A stretch of 64,000 bases of DNA from Flavobacteriales bacterium UBA7666 (GTDB lineage Bacteria; Bacteroidota; Bacteroidia; Flavobacteriales_D; Crocinitomicaceae): contig DLHO01000022.1 in NCBI GenBank assembly GCA_002483265.1, positions 186,860 to 250,859 on the forward strand. The letters run 5' to 3'. A program made the position numbers and the translations under genes. Numbering within the stretch: the stretch's first letter is position 1; the number at the start of each line of letters is the position of its first letter. Positions 25,857 to 35,578 of the stretch are shown here, piece by piece. Below the pieces are notes generated by a model that was not told where the DNA came from, searched no databases, and saw only the letters and a program-made list of their open reading frames with translations.

Positions 25857-26417
25857 ATGAAATTCTACATTAAAAGCATGGTTTGCAGCCGCTGTAAAAT
25901 GGCGGTTCAAAATGCATTCAAACAAGCCGGATTTCACCCAACGTTAGTTGAGTTGGGAGAAGTTGAAATTGAAGAAGAACCAAGTGTTGAGGAACTTCGT
26001 GAATTAACAGAGGCATTACTTGAGCTGGGATTTGAAATCATTGATGATCGAAAAAGCCAATTGATCGAACAGATAAAAAATACCATCGTTGCACGAATTC
26101 ACCACAATGATGAGACTCCTAAAATCAACCTTTCAGATTTACTTGCCCAAAAGTTGAATTACGATTACAATTATTTGAGCAACCTCTTTTCAGAAGTGGA
26201 AGGGCTTACAATTGAAAAATATGTAATTGCGCAACGGGTTGAAAAAGTGAAGGAATTACTCATGTATGACCAACTTTCCCTTTCTCAAATTGCAGACCGA
26301 TTAGGATATAGTACGGTTGCTTATTTATCCAATCAGTTCAAAAAACAAACCGGACTTTCTCCCTCTTTTTACAAAGCTCTGAAAGAGAATCACCGTAAGA
26401 ATATCGAAGAACTGTAA
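25857..26417 (+). CDS. HMA-like metal-binding domain fused to AraC-type DNA-binding domain
   Basis: A 186-residue regulator. The N-terminal 70 residues resemble a heavy-metal-associated fold with the motif MVCSRCK (Cys pair C-x2-C). The C-terminal 90 residues are a two-helix-turn-helix AraC domain (LSLSQIADRLGYSTVAYLSNQFKKQTGLSP). The combination suggests a small metal sensor, probably for Cu, controlling the next gene. The start was set at MKFYIK because the preceding 9 codons lack family character. Confidence 0.85.
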   Translation: MKFYIKSMVCSRCKMAVQNAFKQAGFHPTLVELGEVEIEEEPSVEELRELTEALLELGFEIIDDRKSQLIEQIKNTIVARIHHNDETPKINLSDLLAQKLNYDYNYLSNLFSEVEGLTIEKYVIAQRVEKVKELLMYDQLSLSQIADRLGYSTVAYLSNQFKKQTGLSPSFYKALKENHRKNIEEL

Positions 26418-26469
26418 ATTTCACAAATCAATTCCAGAATTCCACAACTGTTCACAAAACACCCCGCTC

Positions 26470-26477
26470 TACCTTTG
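26470..26477 (+). promoter_or_regulatory. Consensus -7 box ahead of the HMA-MauE gene
   Basis: TACCTTTG is an exact match to TAnnTTTG and lies 28 bases before the start codon. The preceding TTCCACAACTGTTCAC stretch would be the natural place for the metal-sensing regulator to bind, which is a guess. Confidence 0.5.
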
Positions 26478-26504
26478 TATCATCAAGCAATTAGCAATTA
26501 AACG

Positions 26505-27215
26505 ATGATACATACATATCAATTAACAGGAATGACTTGCACGAGTTGCGAGGAAAAAGTGAAATCAGCCCTATTACAGGTCGAACACGTTACCAACGTG
26601 GAAGTTTCAAAAGAAAATAATTCGGTAAATATTACCATGGACCAACATGTCAGACTGTCTGATTTACAGACTGTCTTGGATTCGAAATACCAAATTTCAG
26701 TAATGAACCACAACGAACTGGTCGAACATACCCGTTCCTGGTTTCAGACCTATAAACCCATCCTATTAATCTTCGGATATGTGATTTTAGTAATTAGTTT
26801 GATTCAAGTGGGGAACAATCATTTTGATTGGATGCAGTGGATGCGGCATTTTATGGCGGGTTTCTTTCTGGTGTTTTCATTTTTTAAACTGCTCAACTTG
26901 AAAGGTTTTGTGGAAAGTTATGTGATGTATGACGTCATTGCCAGAAAACTACCCGTTTGGGCTTACTTATATGCATTTGTAGAACTGGGTCTTGGAATTG
27001 CTTACGTCATTGATTTTATTCCTTGGATTACCAATTGGATCACCCTCATTGTAATGAGCGTAAGCATTATCGGAGTATTGAAAACCGTGCTGAACAAAAA
27101 ACAAATTCAATGTGCCTGTTTGGGAGCAGTTTTCAATTTACCCATGAGTACCGTTACGATTATAGAAGATGCCTTGATGATTGGAATGAGTGCCTGGATG
27201 CTGACATTTTTTTAA
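26505..27215 (+). CDS. HMA domain-MauE-like membrane protein
   Basis: A 236-residue fusion with an N-terminal heavy-metal-associated domain (GMTCTSC, Cys12 and Cys15; about 1-68) followed by four TM helices of the MauE/DoxX type (about 82-235). The loop before the last helix carries a further Cys pair (QCACLG). It is likely a copper-handling or thiol-redox membrane protein, placed directly after an HMA-AraC regulator. Confidence 0.82.
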   Translation: MIHTYQLTGMTCTSCEEKVKSALLQVEHVTNVEVSKENNSVNITMDQHVRLSDLQTVLDSKYQISVMNHNELVEHTRSWFQTYKPILLIFGYVILVISLIQVGNNHFDWMQWMRHFMAGFFLVFSFFKLLNLKGFVESYVMYDVIARKLPVWAYLYAFVELGLGIAYVIDFIPWITNWITLIVMSVSIIGVLKTVLNKKQIQCACLGAVFNLPMSTVTIIEDALMIGMSAWMLTFF

Positions 27216-27276
27216 AGTCTGAAAGCAAGATGCTGTTTCTGATGAAATGATCTTTCGGATTAACACTTTTTGGCAT

Positions 27277-27284
27277 TAACTTTG
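27277..27284 (+). promoter_or_regulatory. -7 box of the secreted 302-aa gene
   Basis: TAACTTTG matches TAnnTTTG exactly and lies 25 bases ahead of the start codon. Confidence 0.5.
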
Positions 27285-27308
27285 TTTAAAAGCATTCTTT
27301 CGTAGCTT

Positions 27309-28217
27309 ATGAAACAGTCCGTACTTTTAGTCATGCTATTCGGTTTTTCCTCCGCTTTTGGTCAGTTAGGAGCTCAGGGAGTATTCCAAATTTTTGATGC
27401 GGTTACTACTCTGGGAAGAGAAGTTATTACTGCCGCAGAATATAAAAAGTCCAAAAAAGAACAACAGGCGCATGAAGCTGAATACATGACTGCAGTGCAA
27501 AGTGCAGATTCGCTGTTTCTGCTGCAAAAATACCAACCGGCAATTGAGCAATACAATCGCGCATTACAATTTCGACAAGATGAATATGTAATAGAACAAA
27601 TCGGTCGATCCAATACAGAACTCGCAAGATTAAACCTGCAGGAATTTGAACGGTTGCTCGATAAAGCCGATAGTGAATTCGTACAATTGAATTATGAAGC
27701 CTCAATCAAAAGTTATACGGCAGCTCTGGATATGAGAGATGATGAATACCCAAAAGCTAAAATCGAACAAGCCAAAACAAGACAGGAACGTTGGAAAACC
27801 ATCCATTTTAGCAGTTTGCTTATTTCTGATTCAAGTATAGATGCCCTTTCATCGCAAGCCTATATTACCGATCACCATTCCAATTTCATCCCCTTGGGAC
27901 AATATCCGGTGTTGAACGGCTTTTCCTGGGGCTCCACGAATCAAACACCCAATGGAATTGCGATTCCCGCCAATGTTCACATCACTATTTACAGTGAATC
28001 TCATTTCAAAGGAAAGATATTAGTAGACATAGTTGGCCCGGCAATTATCAATAACAGCAGTAAAAAAAATCAGCCGGCTTCTGTTATCGCGCACTCAAAG
28101 GAATTTAACGCCCCCCTCCAAAAAGTATTTCCCCAAGCCGTGCGAAGCTGGAGTGCTGTTGACATGAAAGAGTGGTACAAAGGATCCATGGAGATTCGAA
28201 AAGAAGTGGAAGAATGA
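27309..28217 (+). CDS. Secreted protein with TPR-like helices and a crystallin-like segment
   Basis: A 302-residue protein with a Sec signal peptide (about 1-18). It has two related helical repeats (LFLLQKYQPAIEQYNRALQFRQDEY and FVQLNYEASIKSYTAALDMRDDEY) that look like tetratricopeptide repeats. The C-terminal part contains VHITIYSESHFKGKI, reminiscent of a beta/gamma-crystallin strand. It probably acts in the periplasm or on the surface. No exact family is known. Confidence 0.65.
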   Translation: MKQSVLLVMLFGFSSAFGQLGAQGVFQIFDAVTTLGREVITAAEYKKSKKEQQAHEAEYMTAVQSADSLFLLQKYQPAIEQYNRALQFRQDEYVIEQIGRSNTELARLNLQEFERLLDKADSEFVQLNYEASIKSYTAALDMRDDEYPKAKIEQAKTRQERWKTIHFSSLLISDSSIDALSSQAYITDHHSNFIPLGQYPVLNGFSWGSTNQTPNGIAIPANVHITIYSESHFKGKILVDIVGPAIINNSSKKNQPASVIAHSKEFNAPLQKVFPQAVRSWSAVDMKEWYKGSMEIRKEVEE

Positions 28218-28527
28218 TCCGTTTGGAACATTCATTTAAGTCTTCCGTAAATTGGCTAGGTAATTTCATTCCTTCTCAAAAGTGTGAAAATAAATAGCTT
28301 TCAAACCAATCAAAAACAGCACTTTTTAAGTAGTTTTTCGATACTTAGAGTATCAACCGTAGATCAGGTATAGATACTGTATGGATAGAGTATGGATAGA
28401 GTATGGAAAGGTTAAGAAATTAACAGGCCGTTTTACTGGGTTTCAAGCGTTTTTTTATCAAAAATGTAGGTGATTAGATGAGTCGAAGCCCACAATCCGA
28501 TGAATTCAACCCCTTTACAGATGTGTG

Positions 28528-28602
28528 TATCAATCCACTATTTCAAAGCAGGCCCATTCCAAAGGAAATGCCGTGATAGTTGGAGAAATCGGAGAGAAGT
28601 GA
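28528..28602 (+). pseudogene. Short relic of the 344-aa secreted-protein gene
   Basis: The bases translate as YQSTISKQAHSKGNAVIVGE and match YQSTVSKHTYSKGDTIVVGE in the intact gene that begins at 31617 (there, from base 31701). The relic is cut off by an in-frame TGA and has no start. The surrounding stretch 28218-28672 also has a short tandem repeat of TATGGATAGAG (28380-28401) and the inverted repeat GATACT-TAG-AGTATC (28340-28354), and otherwise shows nothing. Confidence 0.75.
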
Positions 28603-28607
28603 TTATA

Positions 28608-28646
28608 AACGAACAAATCCAATGCAATACATTGGATTTGTTCGTT
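28608..28646 (-). terminator. Strong hairpin terminator of the phosphoesterase gene
   Basis: The arms AACGAACAAATCCAATG and CATTGGATTTGTTCGTT are exact 17-base complements with a 5-base loop. The hairpin lies 27 bases beyond the minus-strand phosphoesterase stop. Confidence 0.75.
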
Positions 28647-28672
28647 TTGGGTAGCAGTAGATAATGAGAATA

Positions 28673-31405
28673 TCAATTTACAACTAACTTGTAGCGGAAT
28701 AATTTGCGTGTTTGAATCTCTACAATGTAAGTTCCCGCTGGTAGTTGCTCTGAAACCATCGAATATTTTTGATTAGCAACATTATCAGTTCTATAAACAA
28801 CCTTTCCTGCATTGTCAATTAGTTGAATATATTCAATTGGATATTCGGATGAGAATAAAGTAAGTTTTTCATTGTTCAAAGGATTTGGATAAATACTTAC
28901 TCCGTGATCCACATTTGTTTCAACTCCTGCGCTTTGGTCAATGATAGAAAAATAATTTCTATTGGAAACCTCTGTGTATGAATCGTTAGTAAACATGACA
29001 ATAAAGTAGTTCCCGATGGTTACTGGTAATAATGAATCGGTTAGTGTTTTAGTTCCTGAAGCTTGTCCGTTGAAATAGGAGTAGCTCACTAACGGATCCA
29101 CATTCGGATTATCTTGGGCATGATAGATTCCAAGCCAATCTTTCGCAATTCCGGGAGCATCTGTCCATGTTGCAATAATAGATTCTCCCAAATCATAAAT
29201 TGGTTTATCAATCCACAAATTGGTAATAGTGTCTCCAACGCTGAAGAAATAAGGTTCTCCGATGACTTCGATTCCTTTGAAATAGTATTTCACACTGTAA
29301 TACCCTTTTGGGATCGGGTTTACCGTAAAGGTTTCAGAAGTTTGATTCACTTGCGCAGCAAATGCAGCCGGCTGAACTCCATGTGTAAATCCAACCTTAA
29401 TGACTTCAATCGAATCGGCTACATGTGGAGCATTGTCAACAGATAATATAATGGACTGACCAACCGGATATGAATTGGTATCCGAAGTAATAGTTGGAAT
29501 CAAACCGTAATAGAAATAATCTCTTGGAGCAATTTCATTGTATCCATCCAGTTCAAAATAAGCCGCGTAATAAATGTCAGAAGAAGTAAGTGCATTCGAA
29601 GCAAAGTTCATTGTTCCGTTTCCACCGGAACAGTATTGCCAGGAAGTTGAGTTTGCTTGTCCCGGTGTTTGTCCGGTATGATAAATCCCAATCCAGTCTG
29701 TGGCATTCCCGGGGCCGTTGGCATACAATGCCTGCATGGAAGCTCCTAATGGATAGGCCGTAGAATCCATTGCAATACTTGGTAATGCAGCAAATGAATT
29801 GTAAACAATCATTGAATCAGTCAAACTCCAGTTCGACCAATTCAGGTTTCGGTCACGATGACGAACACGGATATAATGTTTTCCATTTCCAATTGAACCA
29901 ACTGGAATGGTATAATTTAGAATGTTTACTCCTGCATTCAGATCTTGTGTAGAATCGGCAGCCTGACCTGGAGCTTGCCCGAATAAGTTTTCATAATCTC
30001 TCAATTTATCCAGTTCCAAAACAGAGAAATTACTTGTTTGAGAAACTTGAAATTCGGTCGAATTCAGTAATTCCACAGTAGAAGTTGAGAAGGGCGTTGA
30101 TTGAACAGCAACTGGCAATTGCAGTGAATCTCCAAAATTGGTGGTAATGGAAGGTGTATTCGGAATTGCTTGGTTTTTATAACGATGAAACTCATCAACC
30201 AACTCATTGTCCTTCCACTCAGAGTTAGCAAATAGCATCGGACTTCCAATTGAATAAGTTTCAATATCCACTTTTCCATTGGTTACGTCAAAATCCATGA
30301 TTTGGTAACACCAATTGGAGATGGTTTTTTGAATGTATTCGAAATCTTGTTCGGTAGATTGTCCCCAATACTGATCCCAGGCAGTACCGCCAGAAATGAT
30401 ATTGTATACGGGTTCTTCTTTGAACTGACCTCTGGAATAAATGTGGTGATGTGCTCCAACATGCATGAAGTATTTTTCATGTTGCATACACATGGGAACA
30501 GCATTGTTTTTGATCCAGGAAGAAATATCTCCAACATATTGTTCCGACTCGTATGGGCGATGGCTGAATGTCAAAATCCAGTCTACCGTATTGTCATTAT
30601 CCGCAGCATTCAGAACCGATTGCAACCAGTTGTATTGAGCAGTTCCGGTATGTTCCGAACTCAAACTGATAAATAAAACATTTCCAACCTGCATGGAATA
30701 ATAATTTTCTGTTCCGGAGCTAATCCCTTGATAAGCCAGCTGATCCAGATAAAAGTGAGAGTAATAGGCGTTCATTCCCATGGAACCATATGTTTCATGG
30801 TTACCAACCGTTGTTTGAATCGGAATATACCCCGATAACTCTTGATTGTAGGCAAAGTGAATATTTTTGTATTGTGTCAAATTTCCTAAATCTACTTGGT
30901 CACCAACCATAAAAGTCAATTCTATGAAATCGGACGGATCACCTCCGTATTTTTCGAAAATTTTCTCTTTGGCACGATGAACCAAGGTGTCATATCTTCC
31001 AGTTGTTTGAATCTGGTTATCTCCCATAATCAGGAAGCGTAAATGACCATCTGCTGAAGCCGCTTGCCCGGGAAGTGGTTTTGTTTTAAAACTCAGAGTG
31101 TCCGATGAAAGCCCGTTGGAATGAACACAATAGTAGTACTTCGTGTTTGCACTCAAGCCATTCAGTAAACCTGTGTTGTAATAATAACTGATAGTACCGT
31201 CATTAAACAAGGATTGATTTCCAGTTACTGTCAAATTCAAATTAGTAGAAGAAGTACCTAGTGAAATGGTTGAACTTCCTGAGTTTTGTGAAATCCAATT
31301 GACATAGATTGAATTGGGAGTAGGAGCTTGAAGGTAGGGTTTGATATTTTGAGCAAATGTGGTAATGGAAAGCCCAAGAATGCACAATAAAATAACTGAT
31401 TTCAT
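28673..31405 (-). CDS. Secreted metallophosphoesterase with T9SS C-terminal sorting domain
   Basis: A 910-residue exported protein. It has a signal peptide, a purple-acid-phosphatase-like fibronectin III domain (about 20-115), and a calcineurin-type phosphoesterase domain (about 120-340) with GDNQ, GDQVD, GNHE, SHRPYES and GAHHHIYSRG metal ligands. Several beta-sandwich modules follow, then a type A sorting domain (IYPNPLNNEKL ... LPAGTYIVEIQT, last 75 residues). The last is recognised by the type IX secretion system, so the enzyme is sent to the cell surface, probably for phosphate scavenging. Confidence 0.9.
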   Translation of the reverse strand: MKSVILLCILGLSITTFAQNIKPYLQAPTPNSIYVNWISQNSGSSTISLGTSSTNLNLTVTGNQSLFNDGTISYYYNTGLLNGLSANTKYYYCVHSNGLSSDTLSFKTKPLPGQAASADGHLRFLIMGDNQIQTTGRYDTLVHRAKEKIFEKYGGDPSDFIELTFMVGDQVDLGNLTQYKNIHFAYNQELSGYIPIQTTVGNHETYGSMGMNAYYSHFYLDQLAYQGISSGTENYYSMQVGNVLFISLSSEHTGTAQYNWLQSVLNAADNDNTVDWILTFSHRPYESEQYVGDISSWIKNNAVPMCMQHEKYFMHVGAHHHIYSRGQFKEEPVYNIISGGTAWDQYWGQSTEQDFEYIQKTISNWCYQIMDFDVTNGKVDIETYSIGSPMLFANSEWKDNELVDEFHRYKNQAIPNTPSITTNFGDSLQLPVAVQSTPFSTSTVELLNSTEFQVSQTSNFSVLELDKLRDYENLFGQAPGQAADSTQDLNAGVNILNYTIPVGSIGNGKHYIRVRHRDRNLNWSNWSLTDSMIVYNSFAALPSIAMDSTAYPLGASMQALYANGPGNATDWIGIYHTGQTPGQANSTSWQYCSGGNGTMNFASNALTSSDIYYAAYFELDGYNEIAPRDYFYYGLIPTITSDTNSYPVGQSIILSVDNAPHVADSIEVIKVGFTHGVQPAAFAAQVNQTSETFTVNPIPKGYYSVKYYFKGIEVIGEPYFFSVGDTITNLWIDKPIYDLGESIIATWTDAPGIAKDWLGIYHAQDNPNVDPLVSYSYFNGQASGTKTLTDSLLPVTIGNYFIVMFTNDSYTEVSNRNYFSIIDQSAGVETNVDHGVSIYPNPLNNEKLTLFSSEYPIEYIQLIDNAGKVVYRTDNVANQKYSMVSEQLPAGTYIVEIQTRKLFRYKLVVN

Positions 31406-31568
31406 AGAAATTTTTCTTTTTTACAAAGAAATGTTAGATAAATTACTTGTTCGTTAAGCACTTGTTATATGACTGGCAACAAATGGTAAGCTAATAATAA
31501 ATCGATTTAGTTTAGTTCGTATATCGATAGCTATTAGGACGGCATTCGCAATTCGCAATTAAATGAGC

Positions 31569-31576
31569 TATTTTTG
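31569..31576 (+). promoter_or_regulatory. -7 box of the 344-aa secreted-protein gene
   Basis: TATTTTTG fits TAnnTTTG and lies 40 bases before the start codon. Confidence 0.45.
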
Positions 31577-31616
31577 GCACAACTTTTATTGACTCAGTAA
31601 AACGAAACCTGAAATT

Positions 31617-32651
31617 ATGCGCAATACCCTTTTACTCATTCTTCTTTTTGTTGGTTCAATCCATTCATTCTTTGCTCAGGAAGCTGAGAAACTGAAAAAG
31701 TATCAATCCACTGTTTCAAAGCACACCTATTCCAAAGGAGATACAATCGTTGTTGGAGAAACCGGGAAGAATGTATTCAGCGCAAAAAAGAAATACATCG
31801 GGATCTTTGTCAAAGACAAGAAAAATGTATGCGGATATACTGAATTGGACACAGTAATCTCCGGATCAAAATGCGTCATCAAAAATATACTCTCGTTTCA
31901 GGAGCACTGCTCATTCGATTTTAAGAATTCGGTAGTCTTTGAGCTGCAGGGACCCAATAACCGTACCCTGTACATGCCCATCGAAAAAGCATTACAGGCA
32001 AAAGAATTGATCGTATTTACCAACCCGAATAAAACCGGTAAAATAGATTGGCTCGATGAGCGGGCTGTTTTTCTTCTGAACCTCGAATACTCTAAAGCAA
32101 GTTCTGCAGACAATGCATTGAAATACTGTAAAATAATCGAACCTCAAAAAGGAAAGCAGTACGAACTGAATCTGAATCAATTCGAAACCGACAAAAAAGA
32201 ATGGATCAACAAATTAGATGCAGCCCGCAAAGAAGTGCGCCTGAAAGATACCTTCTTGATCAGTTTACCCGCTTATTTGAGTAAATATGCTTTTGATAAA
32301 GGTGAATTTCAAATCGTTGATAATCCTTCAGTATACAATTCCAAAGCCTTGAAATATTCCGGAGACAACAAAGTGCTTTTCGATAACTACAAAAGTTTCG
32401 CTACTTTAAAATCTGCGAAAGAAAACGCCGATTTTTTTCTCAATGTCAACACACCCGATTACAACGGAAACAGGAAAGCCTACGCACAGATCAAAGCAAT
32501 CTGCACTTCCATCACAAAAGATCCTAACGTAATCATAAATGCAGATAATCCAACGGGAATAAATATTCTGCACTTAACAATCTTAGAAATCTCCATGGTA
32601 GACTCTGAAAACCAGAACTACAATTACATCGGAGTGAAAAAACTGAAATAG
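31617..32651 (+). CDS. Hypothetical secreted protein, 344 aa
   Basis: A protein with a clear signal peptide ending near FFAQE (about residue 21). The rest is mixed alpha/beta, Lys-rich, without a recognised domain. A segment of its N-terminal coding region occurs as a decayed copy 3.2 kb upstream, showing that the locus was once duplicated. Function is unknown. Confidence 0.65.
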   Translation: MRNTLLLILLFVGSIHSFFAQEAEKLKKYQSTVSKHTYSKGDTIVVGETGKNVFSAKKKYIGIFVKDKKNVCGYTELDTVISGSKCVIKNILSFQEHCSFDFKNSVVFELQGPNNRTLYMPIEKALQAKELIVFTNPNKTGKIDWLDERAVFLLNLEYSKASSADNALKYCKIIEPQKGKQYELNLNQFETDKKEWINKLDAARKEVRLKDTFLISLPAYLSKYAFDKGEFQIVDNPSVYNSKALKYSGDNKVLFDNYKSFATLKSAKENADFFLNVNTPDYNGNRKAYAQIKAICTSITKDPNVIINADNPTGINILHLTILEISMVDSENQNYNYIGVKKLK

Positions 32652-32823
32652 AAGCTGGTTCTGTTTACTTTTCGGAATGAAGACTTTAACTTGTTAACCG
32701 ATTTGTAGTAGCGGACAAAGACAAATAGCAACAAACGTAAGTGCGAAAGCTATGAGGTAGCATTTTTGCCTCGGAAAAAAGTAGGGTGGAGATAAAGAGT
32801 GATTGTTGAGTGATGTTGGAAAA

Positions 32824-33879
32824 TTAAGTGGGCAATACTGAATTCGATTTTCCATTTTCGGAAGTTTGATTGTCATAATGTTGATACGCTAGTTTAAGTT
32901 TTTTCTCAATCCGTTTCCTCAGAATCTTAGGCGAAAGCACCTCAATCGATGGTCCGAATCCCAAAATCAAACGGTCAAATTCCATGTTCAAATGTATGCG
33001 TAGTTGAATGATCACCGCTCCATCCTCAAGGGTTTCCAGTAAAGTCTGAGAATGATGAAAAGGCTTCGTAATCACATAGGGTGCATTTTCGCGATCAATT
33101 TTCAGCGTAACATCCATTAGCATCGAATCTCCCAGAACGGTAACACCATAAGTATTCTTATAATGCAGATCTCCGTCAAAATTGTTGTTGGAATAGTTCA
33201 GGTCCAGGTTGTAATCAACTTGTTCAATGCGATCCAAAGCAAAAGTCATGATTTGTGTCTTTCCTTCTTCTCTCCCTACAACAAACCAGCGATTATTGAA
33301 TTGCTTTAAAATATAAGGATGAAACGCATGGATGGCAGTTTCTCTGGCCTTAAAAGAACGGTAATGAAGAACCAGACAAATTTTCTTGATAATTGCCTGG
33401 TAGATGGAATCAAAATGCTCCAAACCCTTCAACTGTTCATTCTTATCCAAATGAATAATGGCAGACTGATGGGTCTTTTCAACATAGATCGTATCCTCCA
33501 GGCGCTGGATAACACCGTTCAAATCATTGAACAACGAAAAGTTCTTGAATTGTTTCAGCATTTCAACCGATTCGTTCAGGATAATCATGTCATTTTCAGT
33601 CAAAGGAATATTCGTAATAGAATAATCTTCGTCGGCATAGCGGTAAAAACGTTTGTCATAAACTTCAATCGGAGCATTGTACCCAAGCTTATCACTGCGC
33701 ATCAGCTGAATATCCAGCTGAGTGGTTCGTAAGCTTACATTTATATCACGTCCTTCGTATTCGTAGAGTGCATCGGAACAAGCATCAACCAGATCTTGAA
33801 GCGTCCATTGACGGTACTTATTCTGAAGGCATTTGTCTATTGTCTTATAACGAATTAATGCATTTTTGTTTTGAGCCAT
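32824..33879 (-). CDS. WYL-domain transcriptional regulator, divergent from rtcB
   Basis: A 351-residue regulator with an N-terminal helix-turn-helix region (about 1-75), a linker and a WYL domain (about 150-260), in which the motif appears as RWFVVGREEG. A WCX-like C-terminal extension follows. WYL domains sense nucleic-acid or nucleotide ligands and often control defence or RNA-repair genes. It is divergent from the RNA ligase, and the shared inverted repeat at rtcB and at the tRNA-like leader is its best candidate operator, by inference. Confidence 0.85.
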   Translation of the reverse strand: MAQNKNALIRYKTIDKCLQNKYRQWTLQDLVDACSDALYEYEGRDINVSLRTTQLDIQLMRSDKLGYNAPIEVYDKRFYRYADEDYSITNIPLTENDMIILNESVEMLKQFKNFSLFNDLNGVIQRLEDTIYVEKTHQSAIIHLDKNEQLKGLEHFDSIYQAIIKKICLVLHYRSFKARETAIHAFHPYILKQFNNRWFVVGREEGKTQIMTFALDRIEQVDYNLDLNYSNNNFDGDLHYKNTYGVTVLGDSMLMDVTLKIDRENAPYVITKPFHHSQTLLETLEDGAVIIQLRIHLNMEFDRLILGFGPSIEVLSPKILRKRIEKKLKLAYQHYDNQTSENGKSNSVLPT

Positions 33880-33995
33880 AATACTAAATTTGAAAATGGG
33901 TATTTAATAACCTCTGCGTTTATCTGCGAAATCTGCGTGCTAAAATGAGTGCATGATTTCAACGAAAAGAAAACAAAATTAAAATTTATTTTTGT

Positions 33996-34032
33996 CTACG
34001 CAAAATCATTGCGCAGTAGCTATTAACCTTTG
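33996..34032 (+). promoter_or_regulatory. rtcB promoter with inverted-repeat operator (copy 1)
   Basis: The operator begins CTACGCAA, has a 5-base spacer AATCA and ends TTGCGCAGTAG (33996-34019). It is followed by AACCTTTG as a -7 box (TTTG at 34029-34032). The distance from the operator start to TTTG is 33 bases, identical to the second copy at 36848. The operator covers the expected -33 region, as for a repressor or a close-acting activator. Confidence 0.75.
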
Positions 34033-34075
34033 CTTTATCAAATTAAAAACAGCACTACTGCAAAAGAAAGAGAAT

Positions 34076-35491
34076 ATGGAAAATTACAAAAATATATCAG
34101 GAGACACATTGATCGAATTGGGATACCGTCCTGGAAAATGGTTCAAAGAAGCCATTGAGCATATCAATGAAAACCAATTGACACAAGAAGCAATGAACGC
34201 CTATTTATTGCCATATGTTTCAAAACCAATCATTCCTTTAAATGAAGAAGGAGTTTCATTCGCAATCAATATTCGTGCGGAAGAAGAGGTCGAAATTTCA
34301 AACGTTGAAAGCGTTATTGCATCCATGAAAGAAATCGTGAAAACACCAACAGTTGTAGGTGGAGCAATTATGCCGGATGCTTGTCCAACAGGCCCTATCG
34401 GAACAATTCCGGTAGGTGGAGTAGTGGTCACTAAAAATGCAATCCATCCGGGAATGCATAGCGCGGATATCTGTTGTTCGGTTTTGTTGACTGACTTCGG
34501 AAAAGTAAATCCACAGGAAGTATTGGATGCTGCACATTCGATTACGCATTTCGGACCGGGAGGAAGAGATAGAGATTCTCAATTCCGTTTCCCTGCTGAT
34601 TTGTTGGAAGCATTCGAACAAAACGAATTCTTGAAAGATCAGCAGATGATTTCGGCAGCGCGTTCACATTTGGGAACACAGGGAGATGGAAATCACTTCT
34701 TGTTTGTGGGAACTTCCAAATTGACAGGAAATACGATGATGATTACGCATCACGGTTCACGCGGAGTTGGTGCTCGTTTGTATGATAAAGGAATGAAAAT
34801 AGCAGAGCGCTTCAGAAAGGAAATTTCTCCGGATACTTTGAAACAAAATGCGTGGATTCCTTTTGAAACCGAAGAAGGTCAAGCCTATTGGGAAGCATTG
34901 CAGGTAATTCGTTCCTGGACAAAAGCAAATCATGAAGTAATTCATAATGCAACAATAGAAAAATTAGGGGTCGAAGTTCAGAACAGATTTTGGAATGAAC
35001 ATAACTTCGTCTTTAAAAAAGGAGATTTGTTTTATCATGCAAAAGGTGCAACTCCGTTAGATGTTGCATTTATGCCGGATATCACTGGCCCACGATTGAT
35101 TCCTTTGAATATGTCGGAACCGGTTTTGATCGTCGAAGGTAAAACAACCGATTCGAATTTAGGTTTTGCTCCACATGGTGCAGGAAGAAATTTGAGTAGA
35201 ACACAGCACCGCCGATCAAAAGGAGATCAAACGATTGAATCTGTTTTTGCAGAAGAAACTGCAGGTTTGGATGTTCGTTTCTTTTCAACCGAAATCGATA
35301 TCACGGAATTGCCGTCAGCATATAAAAATGCGACAACCGTTAGAAATCAAATGGACGAATTTGGTTTGGGAACGGTAATCGATGAGGTGATGCCTTACGG
35401 ATGTATCATGGCTGGAGACTGGGAGAAAAATGCTCCGTGGAAACAAAAAAGACGACGAAAAATGGAAGAAAGACAAAACGCTTCTAAATAG
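34076..35491 (+). CDS. rtcB: RNA-splicing ligase RtcB
   Basis: A 471-residue RNA ligase that joins 2',3'-cyclic or 3'-phosphate ends to 5'-OH ends using GTP and Mn2+. The key residues of the family are all visible: Asp131 and Cys134 (SADICC), His206 (GDGNH), His226 (HHGSRG), His309 (NEHNF) and the guanylated His367 (APHGAGRNLSR). MPDACPTGPIGTIPVGG replaces the usual MPDxH start of the signature. The start at MENYKN follows a GAAAGAGAA purine stretch, and a 28-codon upstream extension would begin inside the operator and was rejected. It heads the RNA-repair island. Confidence 0.96.
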   Translation: MENYKNISGDTLIELGYRPGKWFKEAIEHINENQLTQEAMNAYLLPYVSKPIIPLNEEGVSFAINIRAEEEVEISNVESVIASMKEIVKTPTVVGGAIMPDACPTGPIGTIPVGGVVVTKNAIHPGMHSADICCSVLLTDFGKVNPQEVLDAAHSITHFGPGGRDRDSQFRFPADLLEAFEQNEFLKDQQMISAARSHLGTQGDGNHFLFVGTSKLTGNTMMITHHGSRGVGARLYDKGMKIAERFRKEISPDTLKQNAWIPFETEEGQAYWEALQVIRSWTKANHEVIHNATIEKLGVEVQNRFWNEHNFVFKKGDLFYHAKGATPLDVAFMPDITGPRLIPLNMSEPVLIVEGKTTDSNLGFAPHGAGRNLSRTQHRRSKGDQTIESVFAEETAGLDVRFFSTEIDITELPSAYKNATTVRNQMDEFGLGTVIDEVMPYGCIMAGDWEKNAPWKQKRRRKMEERQNASK

Positions 35492-35568
35492 AATGAGAAT
35501 GGGAGCGAGAATGAGAAATTGAACATTAAAGAAAATTCTTCCTCATTCTCATTCTGTTTCTCATTCTC
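35491..35568. repeat. GA/TC-rich double hairpin after rtcB
   Basis: GAATGAGAATG (35491-35501) is complementary to CATTCTCATTC (35543-35553). GAGAATGAGAAA is complementary to TTTCTCATTCTC (35557-35568). The segment can fold in two ways and resembles the hairpins at 36356 and 36669. It probably marks the end of the ligase transcript or an RNA-processing point. Confidence 0.6.
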
Positions 35569-35578
35569 AATAATGGTT

